Source: an uncultured Lachnospiraceae bacterium
GTDB lineage: Bacteria > Bacillota > Clostridia > Lachnospirales > Lachnospiraceae
Length of the DNA stretch: 64,000 nt
Direction of reading: 5' to 3'
NCBI GenBank assembly: GCA_947575805.1
Contig: CANPOY010000009.1
Location: forward strand, 1-64,000
Shown here in pieces: positions 39,083 through 49,444 of the stretch. Below the pieces are notes generated by a model. The model did no database searches. It saw only the letters and a program-made list of their open reading frames with translations, and was not told the origin of the DNA. Within the stretch, counting starts at the first letter, position 1, and every line of letters begins with the position of its first letter. Position numbers and translations under genes: made by a program.

Positions 39083-39778
39083 ATGAAAAAAAAGGAAAAA
39101 ATCAAAAACTTTTATGAAAAATACAGACATGGGATTCCGTTGTTGATCTATTTGGCGGTTTATCTGGTCTGGTTCGCCTGGCTGGAGAAAACAAATGTCA
39201 AAAATTATCAGGTGATACACGTCAGCATGGATGACTATATTCCCTTTTGCGAGGTGTTTATTATCCCCTACCTGCTATGGTTCGGATATGTAGCCGCCGT
39301 GGTAGTTTATCTGTTTTTCAAGAATAAACAGGATTATTATAAAGTATGCTGCTTTTTATTTACCGGAATGACCTTATTCCTTGTCATTTCAACCCTGTGG
39401 CCCAACGGCCACGACTTAAGGCCCGCCGTTATGCCGAGAGACAATTGCTTCACCTGGCTGATCTCTCTCCTTTGGCAGACAGACACTCCTACAAACCTGT
39501 GGCCCAGCATTCACGTGTTTAACTCCATGGGAGCGCATTTTGCGGTTATGCGCAGCGGAGACCTGGCCCAGTCAAGACATGGAAAGCCGCTCAGGATCGC
39601 TTCCGGAATCCTGAGTGTATCCATTATCCTCTCTACCGTGTTCATTAAGCAACATTCCCTGTTTGACGTGGTGACGGGAATTCTTCTTGGCACAATCATG
39701 TACGCCTGCGTCTACAGAAGAGAATGGCTGCTGGCTTTCAGGACTGCAAACAAGAACCGTGAAAAAGCAGCCAGCTGA
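39083..39778 (+). CDS. PAP2-family phosphatase
   Basis: Multiple TM helices; LWPSIHVFNSMGAHFAV...KQHSLFDVVTGILLG. Confidence 0.85.
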   Translation: MKKKEKIKNFYEKYRHGIPLLIYLAVYLVWFAWLEKTNVKNYQVIHVSMDDYIPFCEVFIIPYLLWFGYVAAVVVYLFFKNKQDYYKVCCFLFTGMTLFLVISTLWPNGHDLRPAVMPRDNCFTWLISLLWQTDTPTNLWPSIHVFNSMGAHFAVMRSGDLAQSRHGKPLRIASGILSVSIILSTVFIKQHSLFDVVTGILLGTIMYACVYRREWLLAFRTANKNREKAAS

Positions 39779-39780
39779 TC

Positions 39781-40809
39781 TTAGTTAAATTTGAAAATTT
39801 TCTGACAGATCTTATAACCTTCCACAGAAATCTTACGTCCGCCCCGCCCCGGCAGATTCATGGCTTCTCCCATGATGCCGTGGCGCAGGCAGCGGTAAAG
39901 CAGCCTGTCCTTCTCCTTTAAGTACTGCCACAGCTCCGCTTTCTTTTCTAAATTTTCCTCTGTGCCGGAACGTATCAGCAGCACCGATGAAACCGTGGTA
40001 ATAATTTCCAGATAATTCCTCATATATTGATACAGGCGCTTCTGCTTCGTAAGCGTCTGCTTTTTTTCCGTCAGATAATCAATCATCAGTTTATTGACCT
40101 TGATTTGCTGGTCAATCCGCGAAATCATGACATTCTCGTTTACGGACTGATCCTCTCTCCCAATATAGTAGCGATAGAAGTTTACATCCAGATAATACAT
40201 ATTCCTCACATAAGGGAGGGGTTCAAATACATAAAGGTTATCCACATAGAAGGTATGCTCGGGAAGCCGGATTCCACATTCCTTCAGAAGCTTTGTTCTG
40301 AAGATCACAGAGTGCATCAGAATATAATGCCCCTTCTGAAAATGGCGGCAATCCTCCCATGTAAAGATACGGCCTGTGGGGAGACTGTGCCGATACTGAA
40401 TCACCTTCTTTTTCTTCTCCCCTTCCTTCTCGTATACATAATTGCACACCAGCATATCCAGGGTATGTGCTCCCCCCATAAACTCCCGGAGAATCTCCAG
40501 CACCCGTTCATATGCGTCCTTTTTCACCCAATCGTCACTGTCCACCACCTTAAAATAAATTCCCGTGGCATGGTCAATCCCCGTGTTCACTGCAGAGCCA
40601 TGCCCCCCGTTTGCCTTGTGCACCGTCTTCACAATGGCAGGATACCTGGCAGCATACTCGTCTGCGATTTCCGCCGTTCTGTCACCGGTGGAGCCGTCAT
40701 CTACGATGATGATCTCTACATCCTCCCCACCCACCAAAAGAGAATCGATACATTTTCTCATATATTTTTCCGAATTATAGCAAGGAACCACTATTGATAA
40801 TAATTTCAT
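39781..40809 (-). CDS. Family 2 glycosyltransferase
   Basis: LSIVVPCYNSEKYMRKCIDSLL; IIIVDDGSTGDRTAEIAD; VDSDDWV. Confidence 0.93.
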   Translation of the reverse strand: MKLLSIVVPCYNSEKYMRKCIDSLLVGGEDVEIIIVDDGSTGDRTAEIADEYAARYPAIVKTVHKANGGHGSAVNTGIDHATGIYFKVVDSDDWVKKDAYERVLEILREFMGGAHTLDMLVCNYVYEKEGEKKKKVIQYRHSLPTGRIFTWEDCRHFQKGHYILMHSVIFRTKLLKECGIRLPEHTFYVDNLYVFEPLPYVRNMYYLDVNFYRYYIGREDQSVNENVMISRIDQQIKVNKLMIDYLTEKKQTLTKQKRLYQYMRNYLEIITTVSSVLLIRSGTEENLEKKAELWQYLKEKDRLLYRCLRHGIMGEAMNLPGRGGRKISVEGYKICQKIFKFN

Positions 40810-42599
40810 TTGTCCTCATACCTTTCTTTCCCAAGACGTATTTTCAGATACCCGGTATAAGCGGAAAACGCAGACGGCACAGGATATTTCTCTTCCGTCT
40901 CACAGGGTTCCACGAAAAGCCAGCCCTTGCTGTCGTTCCCGGGACGCCCGTGCTCCAGCTCGTCCACACGGACCATATACCCTTTCATACGCCATTCCCT
41001 GTGCGTAAATATGTGCCTGGCATCTTCCAATGGCTGAATGCGCAATGTCCTGAAGCCGTTCTCCGCCAGATACGCCGTAACCTCCTCCGCTGTCCGCCAG
41101 CCATCCAACATGGGAAACTCATACATTCCCGCCAGAAGTCCGCCGGCCGGACGCCTGTGGAGGGCAGCCCTGCTGGCATCCCGGATAACCAGCACTGTCT
41201 TTTCCTCAATCTTTCGAGGCTTTTTGCCTTCCTTCCTGGGAAACTCCGTTTCCGTACCGTCTGCATGAGCCATACAGAGCCTGTCCAGGGGGCAGCAGCC
41301 GCAAAGAGGCTCCCCGTTAGGGATACATACGCAGGCGCCGATCTCCATCATGGCCTGGTTGAAGTCCCCGGGGCGATCTACGGGTATGGCCGCGGCCAGC
41401 TCTTCCTCCACTGTCTTCTTTACCTTCCCGTCCGTAATAAGCCTTTCGTCTTTTCTTATCCTGGCAAGTACGCGGAGAACATTACCGTCCACTGCAGGCA
41501 CCGGCCTGCCATAGGCTATAGAGGAAACGGCTCCGGCAGTATAGCTGCCGATGCCCGCCAGCTTTATCAGCGACTCATAATCCTTGGGCATCTCACCACC
41601 GTATTCCCGGACAATCTGTACTGCTGCCTTCTGCAGGTTCCTTACCCGGTTATAATACCCAAGTCCCTCCCAAAGCTTTAACAGCTGCTCTTCCGAGGCC
41701 CGCGCCAGCGCACCCACATCCGGCAGTGCCTCCATGAAACGCTCAAAATAAGGCTTTACAGCCTCCACTCGGGTCTGCTGCAGCATGATCTCCGATACCC
41801 ATACTCGATAGGGCGTGGGCTCTTCCCGCCAGGGAAGAATCCGCCTGTTCTTATCATACCATTCCAGAAGAGGTTTGGGAATGGCTGCAAGCCTTAATTT
41901 TTCCTTAATATCCCTGCCGTCCAGCCTTACCGGCACCGGGCGGTTCACCGCCAGGCTGTCCGGTGTCACCTTGCAGTTATATGCCAGGATTTCAACACCT
42001 GCACGGGCTGCCCTGCACAAAGCTTCTCCGAATTCCGGTTGAATCTCCCACTCCGGTTCAAAGTGATCGGCCTGCTCCATCTGTATGACAAACATGACGT
42101 AAGCCTTGTATCCCTCACCCTTCGCCCGGATCAGCTCCTCCACATGTTTTACCGCACGCCGGGAGGGCGCATCCGGGAACCTGACTGTCCCCTCCTGCTC
42201 CAGAGTAACGCCCTTGACTTCCAGAAATACCTTTTCCGTTTCCGTCTCCAGATAGAAGTCAAAGCGTGAGCCTCCGTATACCGTCTCAGGACGCAGCAGC
42301 TTCACATCCGCGAAAAGTCCTCCCGAACGCAGCCATTCCTCCACCACTCTGTTGGGTGCCTGAGCATCCATATTAATCAGGCGATCCCCCTTTTTCACCG
42401 CCACCAGATCATAAGCGGTAGAGCGGGCCGTATTATCGCTTTTTGTCAGATACACGGTTGCACCGGGCTGCAGAAGCTCCCTGCAGCGTCCGGTGTTCTT
42501 CACATGGACCTTTTCTGTTTTCCCGTTCAGCTCCACAAGGGCAACAAAACGGTTCTGGCGGCAGACAAAACCTGCCGGCGTGATATTACCGTATTTCAT
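40806..42599 (-). CDS. SfsA-MutY fusion: N-terminal SfsA-type domain and C-terminal A/G-specific adenine glycosylase
   Basis: N-terminal FVALVELNGKTEKVHVKNTGRCRELL...RFDFYLETETEKVFLEVKGVTLE (SfsA); C-terminal LPWREEPTPYRVWVSEIMLQQTRVEAV, LAGIGSYTAGAVSSIAY, DGNVLRVLAR, CIPNGEPLCGCCPLDRLC (MutY HhH-GPD and Fe-S); one uninterrupted 597-aa ORF. Confidence 0.93.
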   Translation of the reverse strand: MKYGNITPAGFVCRQNRFVALVELNGKTEKVHVKNTGRCRELLQPGATVYLTKSDNTARSTAYDLVAVKKGDRLINMDAQAPNRVVEEWLRSGGLFADVKLLRPETVYGGSRFDFYLETETEKVFLEVKGVTLEQEGTVRFPDAPSRRAVKHVEELIRAKGEGYKAYVMFVIQMEQADHFEPEWEIQPEFGEALCRAARAGVEILAYNCKVTPDSLAVNRPVPVRLDGRDIKEKLRLAAIPKPLLEWYDKNRRILPWREEPTPYRVWVSEIMLQQTRVEAVKPYFERFMEALPDVGALARASEEQLLKLWEGLGYYNRVRNLQKAAVQIVREYGGEMPKDYESLIKLAGIGSYTAGAVSSIAYGRPVPAVDGNVLRVLARIRKDERLITDGKVKKTVEEELAAAIPVDRPGDFNQAMMEIGACVCIPNGEPLCGCCPLDRLCMAHADGTETEFPRKEGKKPRKIEEKTVLVIRDASRAALHRRPAGGLLAGMYEFPMLDGWRTAEEVTAYLAENGFRTLRIQPLEDARHIFTHREWRMKGYMVRVDELEHGRPGNDSKGWLFVEPCETEEKYPVPSAFSAYTGYLKIRLGKERYEDK

Positions 42600-42612
42600 A
42601 GTGATACCTTTA

Positions 42613-43668
42613 TTATTTTCGCATGATCAGGCTTTTATCCGCAAAATGATACAATTCACCCTTGCGCCGATAAGGAACGCGGGCGGCTGGAACCGCCTGG
42701 GCAGCACTCTGCGTGTGCACCGACTGGTCGTCAAAAAATATCTGTGCCCCAAAAGCCCTTAGAAACTCTTTCTTTTCCAGTCCCCCCAGAAAAAATGCCT
42801 CGTCCACACGGACATTCCATGCCCGCATAGTGCGAATAACTCTCTCATGAGCCGGCGCACTGCGGGACGTGACAAGGGCCGTTCTGATCGGGCAGTTCTC
42901 CGTGCCAAGCTCCCTCTGTAAATCGGAAAGCTTTTTCAGAAAGTTGGCAAAGGGACCTTTCTTCAGGGGATCTCCGGCATGCAGCCGCTCGTTTTCTTCG
43001 AAAGCGTTCAGACCCTTTTCCCGAAAGATCACTTCGGATTCGTCCGCAAACAGCACCGCATCTCCGTCAAAGGCAATCCTGATCTGCCCGGAAGGCAGGG
43101 GAGACGCCCCGGGCATGGGAGTAATCACGGAATCCCTCCTGCCCGGCTTTCTTTCCGGCTCCCCATGATTCCGGTTACCGTTCGTACAAATAATTCCCGC
43201 CGCAATTCCGCTGTCAATAGCACTCTGTACATCCTCTTCGCAGGCTGACAAAAACAAATCCGTACCGAAAGCCGCAAGGTAGGGCGCAAGGGATGCACCG
43301 CTGACTAAGACCGAACGCGTGATGGGGAGCCCGTAATAAGCAATGGTATGAAAGACCCGCAGCGAGGTATCCGGACTGTTATGGGACATAATGATCACCT
43401 CGATCAGATCCTTCTTTCCCGTGCACTCATTCAGCCGCAGCAGGGACTTAATCAGCTGAAACCCCGGGCCCGGTTTCAAAACCTCCTGTTCATGCTCCAC
43501 CTGGTAACGGCAATAAGCCTCCAGGCCCTGCCTTTCAAATATTTCATTTTCAAGAGTTAAATCAAACAATGCCCTGGAAGACACTCCCACAACCATCTTT
43601 TTGTCCATAGTGCATGTCATAAGCCGCTCCCTTCCGCTGCCGCCTGAAGCGGTCAGCCCGTGCCGCAT
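42613..43668 (-). CDS. 5'-nucleotidase (cytosolic NT5C1-like)
   Basis: KKMVVGVSSRALFDLTLENEIFERQGLEAYCRYQ; IRIAFDGDAVLFADESE; EAFFLGGLEKKEFLRAFGAQIFFDDQ. Confidence 0.85.
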   Translation of the reverse strand: MRHGLTASGGSGRERLMTCTMDKKMVVGVSSRALFDLTLENEIFERQGLEAYCRYQVEHEQEVLKPGPGFQLIKSLLRLNECTGKKDLIEVIIMSHNSPDTSLRVFHTIAYYGLPITRSVLVSGASLAPYLAAFGTDLFLSACEEDVQSAIDSGIAAGIICTNGNRNHGEPERKPGRRDSVITPMPGASPLPSGQIRIAFDGDAVLFADESEVIFREKGLNAFEENERLHAGDPLKKGPFANFLKKLSDLQRELGTENCPIRTALVTSRSAPAHERVIRTMRAWNVRVDEAFFLGGLEKKEFLRAFGAQIFFDDQSVHTQSAAQAVPAARVPYRRKGELYHFADKSLIMRK

Positions 43669-43688
43669 TTAAAGGGAACGCCCTGCAC

Positions 43689-44261
43689 TTATCTGATCCG
43701 ATTGCCGCCTTCGTACCGTTCCAGCGTCAGCAGACATTTCTTCAATGCCTCATACCGCTCCTCGGTATCCCCTTCTTCAATCTCCACATCGCAGGCAATT
43801 GCCATTGTGGTGATCATTTCGTCGGTGATCCTGTGATGCAGTCCCGCCAGAATATTCAGTCGAAGCTCGTACTCGTCCGCGTCCAAAAACTGCAGAACCA
43901 TCGGGTCCAAAGCCGGCTCACCCCGGGAACAATCCTCCGCGCTCTGATCCGATACCCCCTTGGGGTATCCGCAGCCTGTGTCCGCCGCATTCGGAGCCGG
44001 ATCCGACTCCGCCCTCTGCCGCTCCGCGCCGGGTCCCTGCAGCTCAAATCGAAACTCCTGAGACACCTGGGGATACTTTTCCCTGTCTACCCTGCTTGTA
44101 AACATATCAAGCGGTCTCGCATAGGTCTGGAAATCTCCGTACATCGCCTGATAGATAACAAGCTGCTCTCTGGTCTCCGTGTGCACCGCCACAGCCGTGA
44201 TCTGATACAGATTCCCTTTAAAATGCTTATAGATTTCATGTGGTCTCGGTATAAATGACAT
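43689..44261 (-). CDS. DUF1653-domain protein
   Basis: RPHEIYKHFKGNLYQITAVAVHTETREQLVIYQAMYGDFQTYARPLDMF. Confidence 0.88.
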   Translation of the reverse strand: MSFIPRPHEIYKHFKGNLYQITAVAVHTETREQLVIYQAMYGDFQTYARPLDMFTSRVDREKYPQVSQEFRFELQGPGAERQRAESDPAPNAADTGCGYPKGVSDQSAEDCSRGEPALDPMVLQFLDADEYELRLNILAGLHHRITDEMITTMAIACDVEIEEGDTEERYEALKKCLLTLERYEGGNRIR

Positions 44262-44339
44262 TTTCGGGAACTCCTCTCTGTAAAATTCTACCCAAAAGTA
44301 TACCCTAATTTCCCCCAAATGTCATGCGATTCCTGTCAA

Positions 44340-44741
44340 TTAATTTAAAGAACCGTAACTGCCCGTAATCAGAAACTCATAACAGAACGTACTGGCTTCG
44401 TCCTCGAAGGCAAGTGCGGCCAGCCGCCGTGCCAGCACGTCCCGCTCGGCTTCTTCCATCCTGTCTATCGCCCTGTGGTGGATCGTAACCGTATACGCCC
44501 GACTTCCGTCCCCGTCCACCACCCGGGTCAACGTCACCCCGCTGTTTTCAAAGCCCAGCTGCTTCAGGCAGGCTCTGGTGGTATTTACCAGTTCCTTTTC
44601 CTTCTCCCGGTAATATCCCTCCTGCGCGGCTTCGCTCAGCTCCGCACTGCACATTACTGCCCCCGCAAAAGAAAAAGCCGCAACCGATACCAGGATAACT
44701 GTTGCAGCCATAAACCAAATACTGCCTGCTTTTTCTCTCAT
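44340..44741 (-). CDS. Hypothetical membrane-anchored protein
   Basis: 133 aa, N-terminal TM helix; no recognised family. Confidence 0.6.
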   Translation of the reverse strand: MREKAGSIWFMAATVILVSVAAFSFAGAVMCSAELSEAAQEGYYREKEKELVNTTRACLKQLGFENSGVTLTRVVDGDGSRAYTVTIHHRAIDRMEEAERDVLARRLAALAFEDEASTFCYEFLITGSYGSLN

Positions 44742-44885
44742 CCCGACGCCTCCGCTCGAACGGATGTTCTATTATAGTATCTCATCCGCTTCTGTCTGTC
44801 AATGATTTTTACAGGCATATCATATACAATTATAAGTACAATAAAACTCTCTTGAAGACCCGAAAATTTTCCGTGGGGCGACTTT

Positions 44886-45611
44886 TTAAAAATACAGCCC
44901 AGGCCCGGCAATCCCTCCCCCGCAGCAGCCTCCACCGAGACAGCACATGTTACAGACCATATTGGCAACACACAGCTTCAGACACACGCTGCTGCCTCCC
45001 ACAACAGGATAGCCGTAGGTAGCCTGACGCTGCTCATACCAGCTGCCGCCGCTTTCAAACTGCCGCAGCAGACTGCGGTAACTCACATTGTTCGGCTCCA
45101 GGGCTGCCGCCTGTCTCGCGTGCTCCAGGGCTGCTACATTGCTTCCCAGTGCAGAATACGCAATGGCGCTGTAATAGTACCACCTTGCATTTCTCTCCTG
45201 CTTTCCTATTCCGTCCAGCGCCGTCCGCGCTTCCCTGTAATACCCGTTTCTGATATAGTTTCCCGCCGCCCTGAGATACGTGTTATCCTCATAGCCGGTC
45301 TCCTGGCTGAAGCCGCCGAAGCCAAAGCCCCCCGAGCCAAACCCGCCGTAATAGCCGGAGGCGCCGCGGCTGTCTCCGGCCCCTGACCTGTCCCCGCCAT
45401 AGCCGCCTCCCGTGTAGCCGGAGGTCTTCTCCTTCATAATCTGCTGGTAAGCCGCCTGAATCTCCTTAAACTTCTCCTCTGCCTGCTCCTTATGCGGATT
45501 ATTGACATTGGCATCGGGATGGTACCTTCTGCTCAGCGTCTTATACGCTTTCTTGATCTCTTCCTCAGTCGCATTCCTGCTTACCCCTAATACACTATAT
45601 GGATCGTACAT
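44886..45611 (-). CDS. J-domain protein with Gly-rich linker and Cys-rich C-terminus
   Basis: [36 protein letters not shown] (HPD); TPR-like middle; [24 protein letters not shown] tail. Confidence 0.9.
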   Translation of the reverse strand: MYDPYSVLGVSRNATEEEIKKAYKTLSRRYHPDANVNNPHKEQAEEKFKEIQAAYQQIMKEKTSGYTGGGYGGDRSGAGDSRGASGYYGGFGSGGFGFGGFSQETGYEDNTYLRAAGNYIRNGYYREARTALDGIGKQERNARWYYYSAIAYSALGSNVAALEHARQAAALEPNNVSYRSLLRQFESGGSWYEQRQATYGYPVVGGSSVCLKLCVANMVCNMCCLGGGCCGGGIAGPGLYF

Positions 45612-45623
45612 ATCCTCTCCGTT

Positions 45624-46448
45624 CTACTGCGCTCTTTTTTCATGTACCGCCTCATAGCGGCCCCATACTCCCGAATACAGGATATTTCGCAGGATCTCCA
45701 CATTCTCCAGAATTGGCAGCTTTTCAAATTCCCTGCAGCATTCCGACATCATCATCATCAGTATCGTCTTGCATTCCTCTTCAAAATCCGGCCTTTCGCG
45801 CTTAGCCTTAAGCGGATTAAAGGTTCCCCTTTTCAAATCCTTCTCAACGTCCTCATACGCGTCACAGAGATAAATGAACTTTCCCAGGAAAAATCCGAAG
45901 GTCCTCAGATTATCCGCCCACTCATCCTCCCTGGGCGTCACAATTTCCGCCATGACCCTGCCGAACAGGCCCGCCATGGTATCAATGTCCGTTTCTCCGG
46001 CCTGCTCTGCCTCCGAGAAGCTTTGCATCAGCAGATTGATCTTTCCCAGCTTATCTCCATAGCTTTCACCCAGCTTCCCGGTCTTTCCCTCCAGAATCCT
46101 CCCGTAGGCCAGCTTCCAGAATTTCTTCTCATCCTTCCAGTCATCCTGGCATTTATAACAGGCAAACAGCATGTTCATGTCCGCGGCGTACTCCGTATAT
46201 ATGTTATTCCTCGTCCCATGCCTCTCAAAGGGATGTGCAACACATTTACAGCTTCCCGCGACAGTTTCCGGCTCATACAGACCTGTGAGCAGTATGGCAA
46301 GAAAGGTCATGTCATAGCTTAATGCAATCTGGCCCGACAGGCCGTACTTCCTCTTCAGATCCCGGCATATCCCGCAATAGAAGGAATGGTAAACATCAAA
46401 CTCCTTGAATTTCATCTCGGCCTTATTAATCATAACATATCCGAACAT
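45624..46448 (-). CDS. DUF5685-family protein
   Basis: MFGYVMINKAEMKFKEFDVYHSFYCGICRDLKRKYG...LSYDMTFLAILLTGLYEP; next to the J-domain gene. Confidence 0.8.
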   Translation of the reverse strand: MFGYVMINKAEMKFKEFDVYHSFYCGICRDLKRKYGLSGQIALSYDMTFLAILLTGLYEPETVAGSCKCVAHPFERHGTRNNIYTEYAADMNMLFACYKCQDDWKDEKKFWKLAYGRILEGKTGKLGESYGDKLGKINLLMQSFSEAEQAGETDIDTMAGLFGRVMAEIVTPREDEWADNLRTFGFFLGKFIYLCDAYEDVEKDLKRGTFNPLKAKRERPDFEEECKTILMMMMSECCREFEKLPILENVEILRNILYSGVWGRYEAVHEKRAQ

Positions 46449-46457
46449 ATTCCGTCC

Positions 46458-46853
46458 TCAGCTCTTTTTAATAAACTCTGTGCCGCACTTTCTGCAGGTT
46501 ATGGCAATACGTCCCCTGCCTCTGGGGACACGTATCTTCTGTCTGCATTTCGGACATTTATAGATATGGTATTGCCTGCTCTGTTGCCACTCCCTTTCCT
46601 TTTTTCCGAAGAGTTTCCTCACCTTTGCGGTTTTATTCATAAACCACTGATTCTCTCTGGAGCGCTTTGCAATATTTCTGGAAAACATGCGGAAATAGGA
46701 ATAGGCCATCGCCACTCCTGCGATCAGATAAAAAATATGCCCCCCGGGAAACAGGGACAATACCATGCAGACCAGGGCGGTAATCATCAGAACGCGGTTA
46801 AGATCATCATATCCGTATCTTCCCCACATAAAACGTTGGAATTTTTCTCTCAT
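46458..46853 (-). CDS. Small membrane protein with zinc ribbon
   Basis: TM segment; YKCPKCRQKIRVPRGRGRIAITCRKCGTEF. Confidence 0.75.
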   Translation of the reverse strand: MREKFQRFMWGRYGYDDLNRVLMITALVCMVLSLFPGGHIFYLIAGVAMAYSYFRMFSRNIAKRSRENQWFMNKTAKVRKLFGKKEREWQQSRQYHIYKCPKCRQKIRVPRGRGRIAITCRKCGTEFIKKS

Positions 46854-46984
46854 AGTTATTCACACTTCCCCTTTTTATCTGAAATCAACTCTCAACAATT
46901 ATCATTTTACTCTCTTTCTGCCATATTGCAATTAAATAAGTATAAAGAAAAATAAAGAAAGAAAAAACGATATTCCGGGCAGAG

Positions 46985-47018
46985 AAAAAACCGGTACATC
47001 CCTAACGGCATGTACCGG
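46985..47018 (-). terminator. Intrinsic terminator after pnp
   Basis: ccggtacat/atgtaccgg stem with T6 on the minus strand. Confidence 0.85.
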
Positions 47019-47101
47019 CTTCAGTGCATATTCCAGATACCGGGAACAGGAAGACATCACTTTCCCGCAATAGTCTTACCCTGCAGACGTCTTTGCTGAT
47101 T

Positions 47102-49192
47102 TTACTGCTGCGCCACATCCTTCATGGAGAAGCTGATCCTGCCCATCTTGTCTTTCCCCAGGCACACTACAGTAACCACATCCCCAAGCGTGAGCACATC
47201 TTCCACTCTGCTAATCCGCTCTTTGGCAATCTTGGATATGTGAACCATTCCCTCTTTACCAGGGGCAAACTCTATAAACGCGCCGAACTCCTTGATGCTC
47301 ACCACCTTGCCCTTGAAGATCTGGCCCTCCGCGAAATCGGTGACAATCATCTTCACCATTTCCGACGCCTTATCCATCATCACCTTGTCGGTTCCGCAGA
47401 TGGATACCTGACCGTCATCCGTAATGTCAATCTTCACGCCGGTGCGGGCGATAATCTCGTTGATGGTCTTGCCTCTCTGTCCCACGACATCACCGATCTT
47501 CTCCGGATCAATCTGAAGGGAAATAATCTTGGGTGCATAAGGTCCGACTTCCGGTCTGGGCGCAGAAATCGCAGGCTTCATGCAGTTGTCCATAATAAAC
47601 AGCCTTGCCTCACGGCATCTTGCAATAGCGCCTTCCACGATCGGTCTTGTAAGGCCGTGAATTTTAATATCCATCTGGATAGCGGTGATTCCCGCTGTGG
47701 TGCCGGTCACCTTAAAGTCCATATCTCCGAAGAAATCCTCCAGCCCCTGAATGTCCGTGAGCAGGACAAAATCATCGTCGCTCTCACCTGTGACCAGACC
47801 ACAGGAAATACCTGCAACCATTTTCTTAATGGGTACGCCTGCCGCCATCAGGGACATGCAGGAAGCACAGGTGGACGCCATGGAAGTGGAACCGTTGGAC
47901 TCGAAAGTCTCCGATACGGTACGGATCGCATAGGGGAACTCTTCCTCACTGGGCAGAACGGGAAGCAGCGCCCTTTCCGCCAGCGCACCATGACCGATTT
48001 CACGCCTTCCCGGCCCCCTGGAGGGCTTTGTCTCTCCCACGGAGTAAGAAGGGAAATTGTAGTGGTGCATATATCTCTTGCTGACCTCATTTTCATCCAG
48101 GCCGTCCAGCTTCTGCTGCTCGGAAAGAGGCGCCAGAGTACATACATTGCAGATCTGGGTCTGTCCCCGGGTAAACATGGCAGAGCCGTGCACTCTGGGA
48201 ATGATGTCCACTTCTGCCGCCAGCGGACGAATCTGGGTGATTTCACGTCCGTCAGGCCTCTTGTGATCCTTCAGGATCATCTTGCGGACAGTCTTCTTCT
48301 GATACTGATATACAGCCTCACCTAAAATTGCCAGCCACTCCTCGTTATCGGCAAAGGCTTCCTCCAGCTTCGCTGTAATGTTACGGATATTTTCCTCTCT
48401 GGTCTGCTTGTCATCGGTAAATACGGCAGTTTCCATATCCTCGGGAGTAACCAGCTTGTACATCTCTTCGAACATCTCCTGGGGAATGGCACAGCTGGTG
48501 TACTCATGCTTGGCCTTGCCGCACTCCGCGACAATCCTGTCAATGAACGCAATGATAGTCTGGTTGATCTCGTGAGCCTTATAGATCGCCTCAAGCATCT
48601 TTGCCTCCGGCACCTCGTTTGCTCCCGCTTCAATCATGATAACCTTTTCCCTGGTGGAGGCAACGGTGAGGTTCAGATCTCCCTTCTTCCACTGCTCCTG
48701 GGAAGGATTGACGATCAATTCCCCGTCGATCATGCCGATCTGCGTCATGGCACAGGGGCCGTCAAAGGGAATATCGGATATACAGGTTGCGATAGCGGCA
48801 CCGATCATAGCCACCAGCTCAGGACGGCATGCCGGATCAACACTCATCACCATATTGTTCAGTGTAACATCATTTCTGTAATCCTTGGGAAACAGGGGGC
48901 GCATGGGCCTGTCAATTACGCGGCTGGTCAGGATTGCGTTTTCGCTGGCCTTGCCCTCACGCTTGTTAAATCCGCCGGGAATCTTTCCCACCGAATACAT
49001 CTTTTCCTCATACTCAACGCTTAAAGGGAAGAAGTCAATCCCGTCCCTGGGCTTCTCGGATGCTGTCGCGGTGCTAAGCACCACCGTGTCGCCATAGTGC
49101 ATAAACGCACAGCCGTTAGCCTGCTTCCCAACACGGTCGATGTCAACCTTCAGGGTGCGTCCCGCCAGCTCCAATTCATAGGTTTTATACAT
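47102..49192 (-). CDS. pnp: Polyribonucleotide nucleotidyltransferase
   Basis: RNase PH domains (FPLSVEYEEKMYSVGKIPGGFNKREG; GEIGHGALAERAL-like), KH domain, S1 domain; start MYKTYELELAG. Confidence 0.97.
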   Translation of the reverse strand: MYKTYELELAGRTLKVDIDRVGKQANGCAFMHYGDTVVLSTATASEKPRDGIDFFPLSVEYEEKMYSVGKIPGGFNKREGKASENAILTSRVIDRPMRPLFPKDYRNDVTLNNMVMSVDPACRPELVAMIGAAIATCISDIPFDGPCAMTQIGMIDGELIVNPSQEQWKKGDLNLTVASTREKVIMIEAGANEVPEAKMLEAIYKAHEINQTIIAFIDRIVAECGKAKHEYTSCAIPQEMFEEMYKLVTPEDMETAVFTDDKQTREENIRNITAKLEEAFADNEEWLAILGEAVYQYQKKTVRKMILKDHKRPDGREITQIRPLAAEVDIIPRVHGSAMFTRGQTQICNVCTLAPLSEQQKLDGLDENEVSKRYMHHYNFPSYSVGETKPSRGPGRREIGHGALAERALLPVLPSEEEFPYAIRTVSETFESNGSTSMASTCASCMSLMAAGVPIKKMVAGISCGLVTGESDDDFVLLTDIQGLEDFFGDMDFKVTGTTAGITAIQMDIKIHGLTRPIVEGAIARCREARLFIMDNCMKPAISAPRPEVGPYAPKIISLQIDPEKIGDVVGQRGKTINEIIARTGVKIDITDDGQVSICGTDKVMMDKASEMVKMIVTDFAEGQIFKGKVVSIKEFGAFIEFAPGKEGMVHISKIAKERISRVEDVLTLGDVVTVVCLGKDKMGRISFSMKDVAQQ

Positions 49193-49265
49193 AAAATCCT
49201 CCATTCCGCCGCTTCCGCGGCATAAGCTCAAGTCTATTGTAATGGAACAGAAGACACCGAAACTA

Positions 49266-49298
49266 CTGAAAAGGACATGGATTCCATAGCCTTTTCAG
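49266..49298 (-). other. Hairpin between rpsO and pnp
   Basis: ctgaaaagg...ccttttcag perfect 9-bp stem; possible terminator or RNA processing site. Confidence 0.55.
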
Positions 49299-49444
49299 CG
49301 GTCTCGGGGCTTTTTTCTGCTCCGGGTTACCATTTAGTGCATGGGCCGGATCTCCGGCGTCTTCTCCGGATACGGCCTCCTTCTCATACACGACAAGCGG
49401 AAGCGCCCTGAAACACCGGCACTTCCGCTCTCTCTTTACTGACA

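Noticed and set aside
47024-48325. 433-aa plus-strand ORF
   Set aside because: Antisense to pnp and running through its terminator region.
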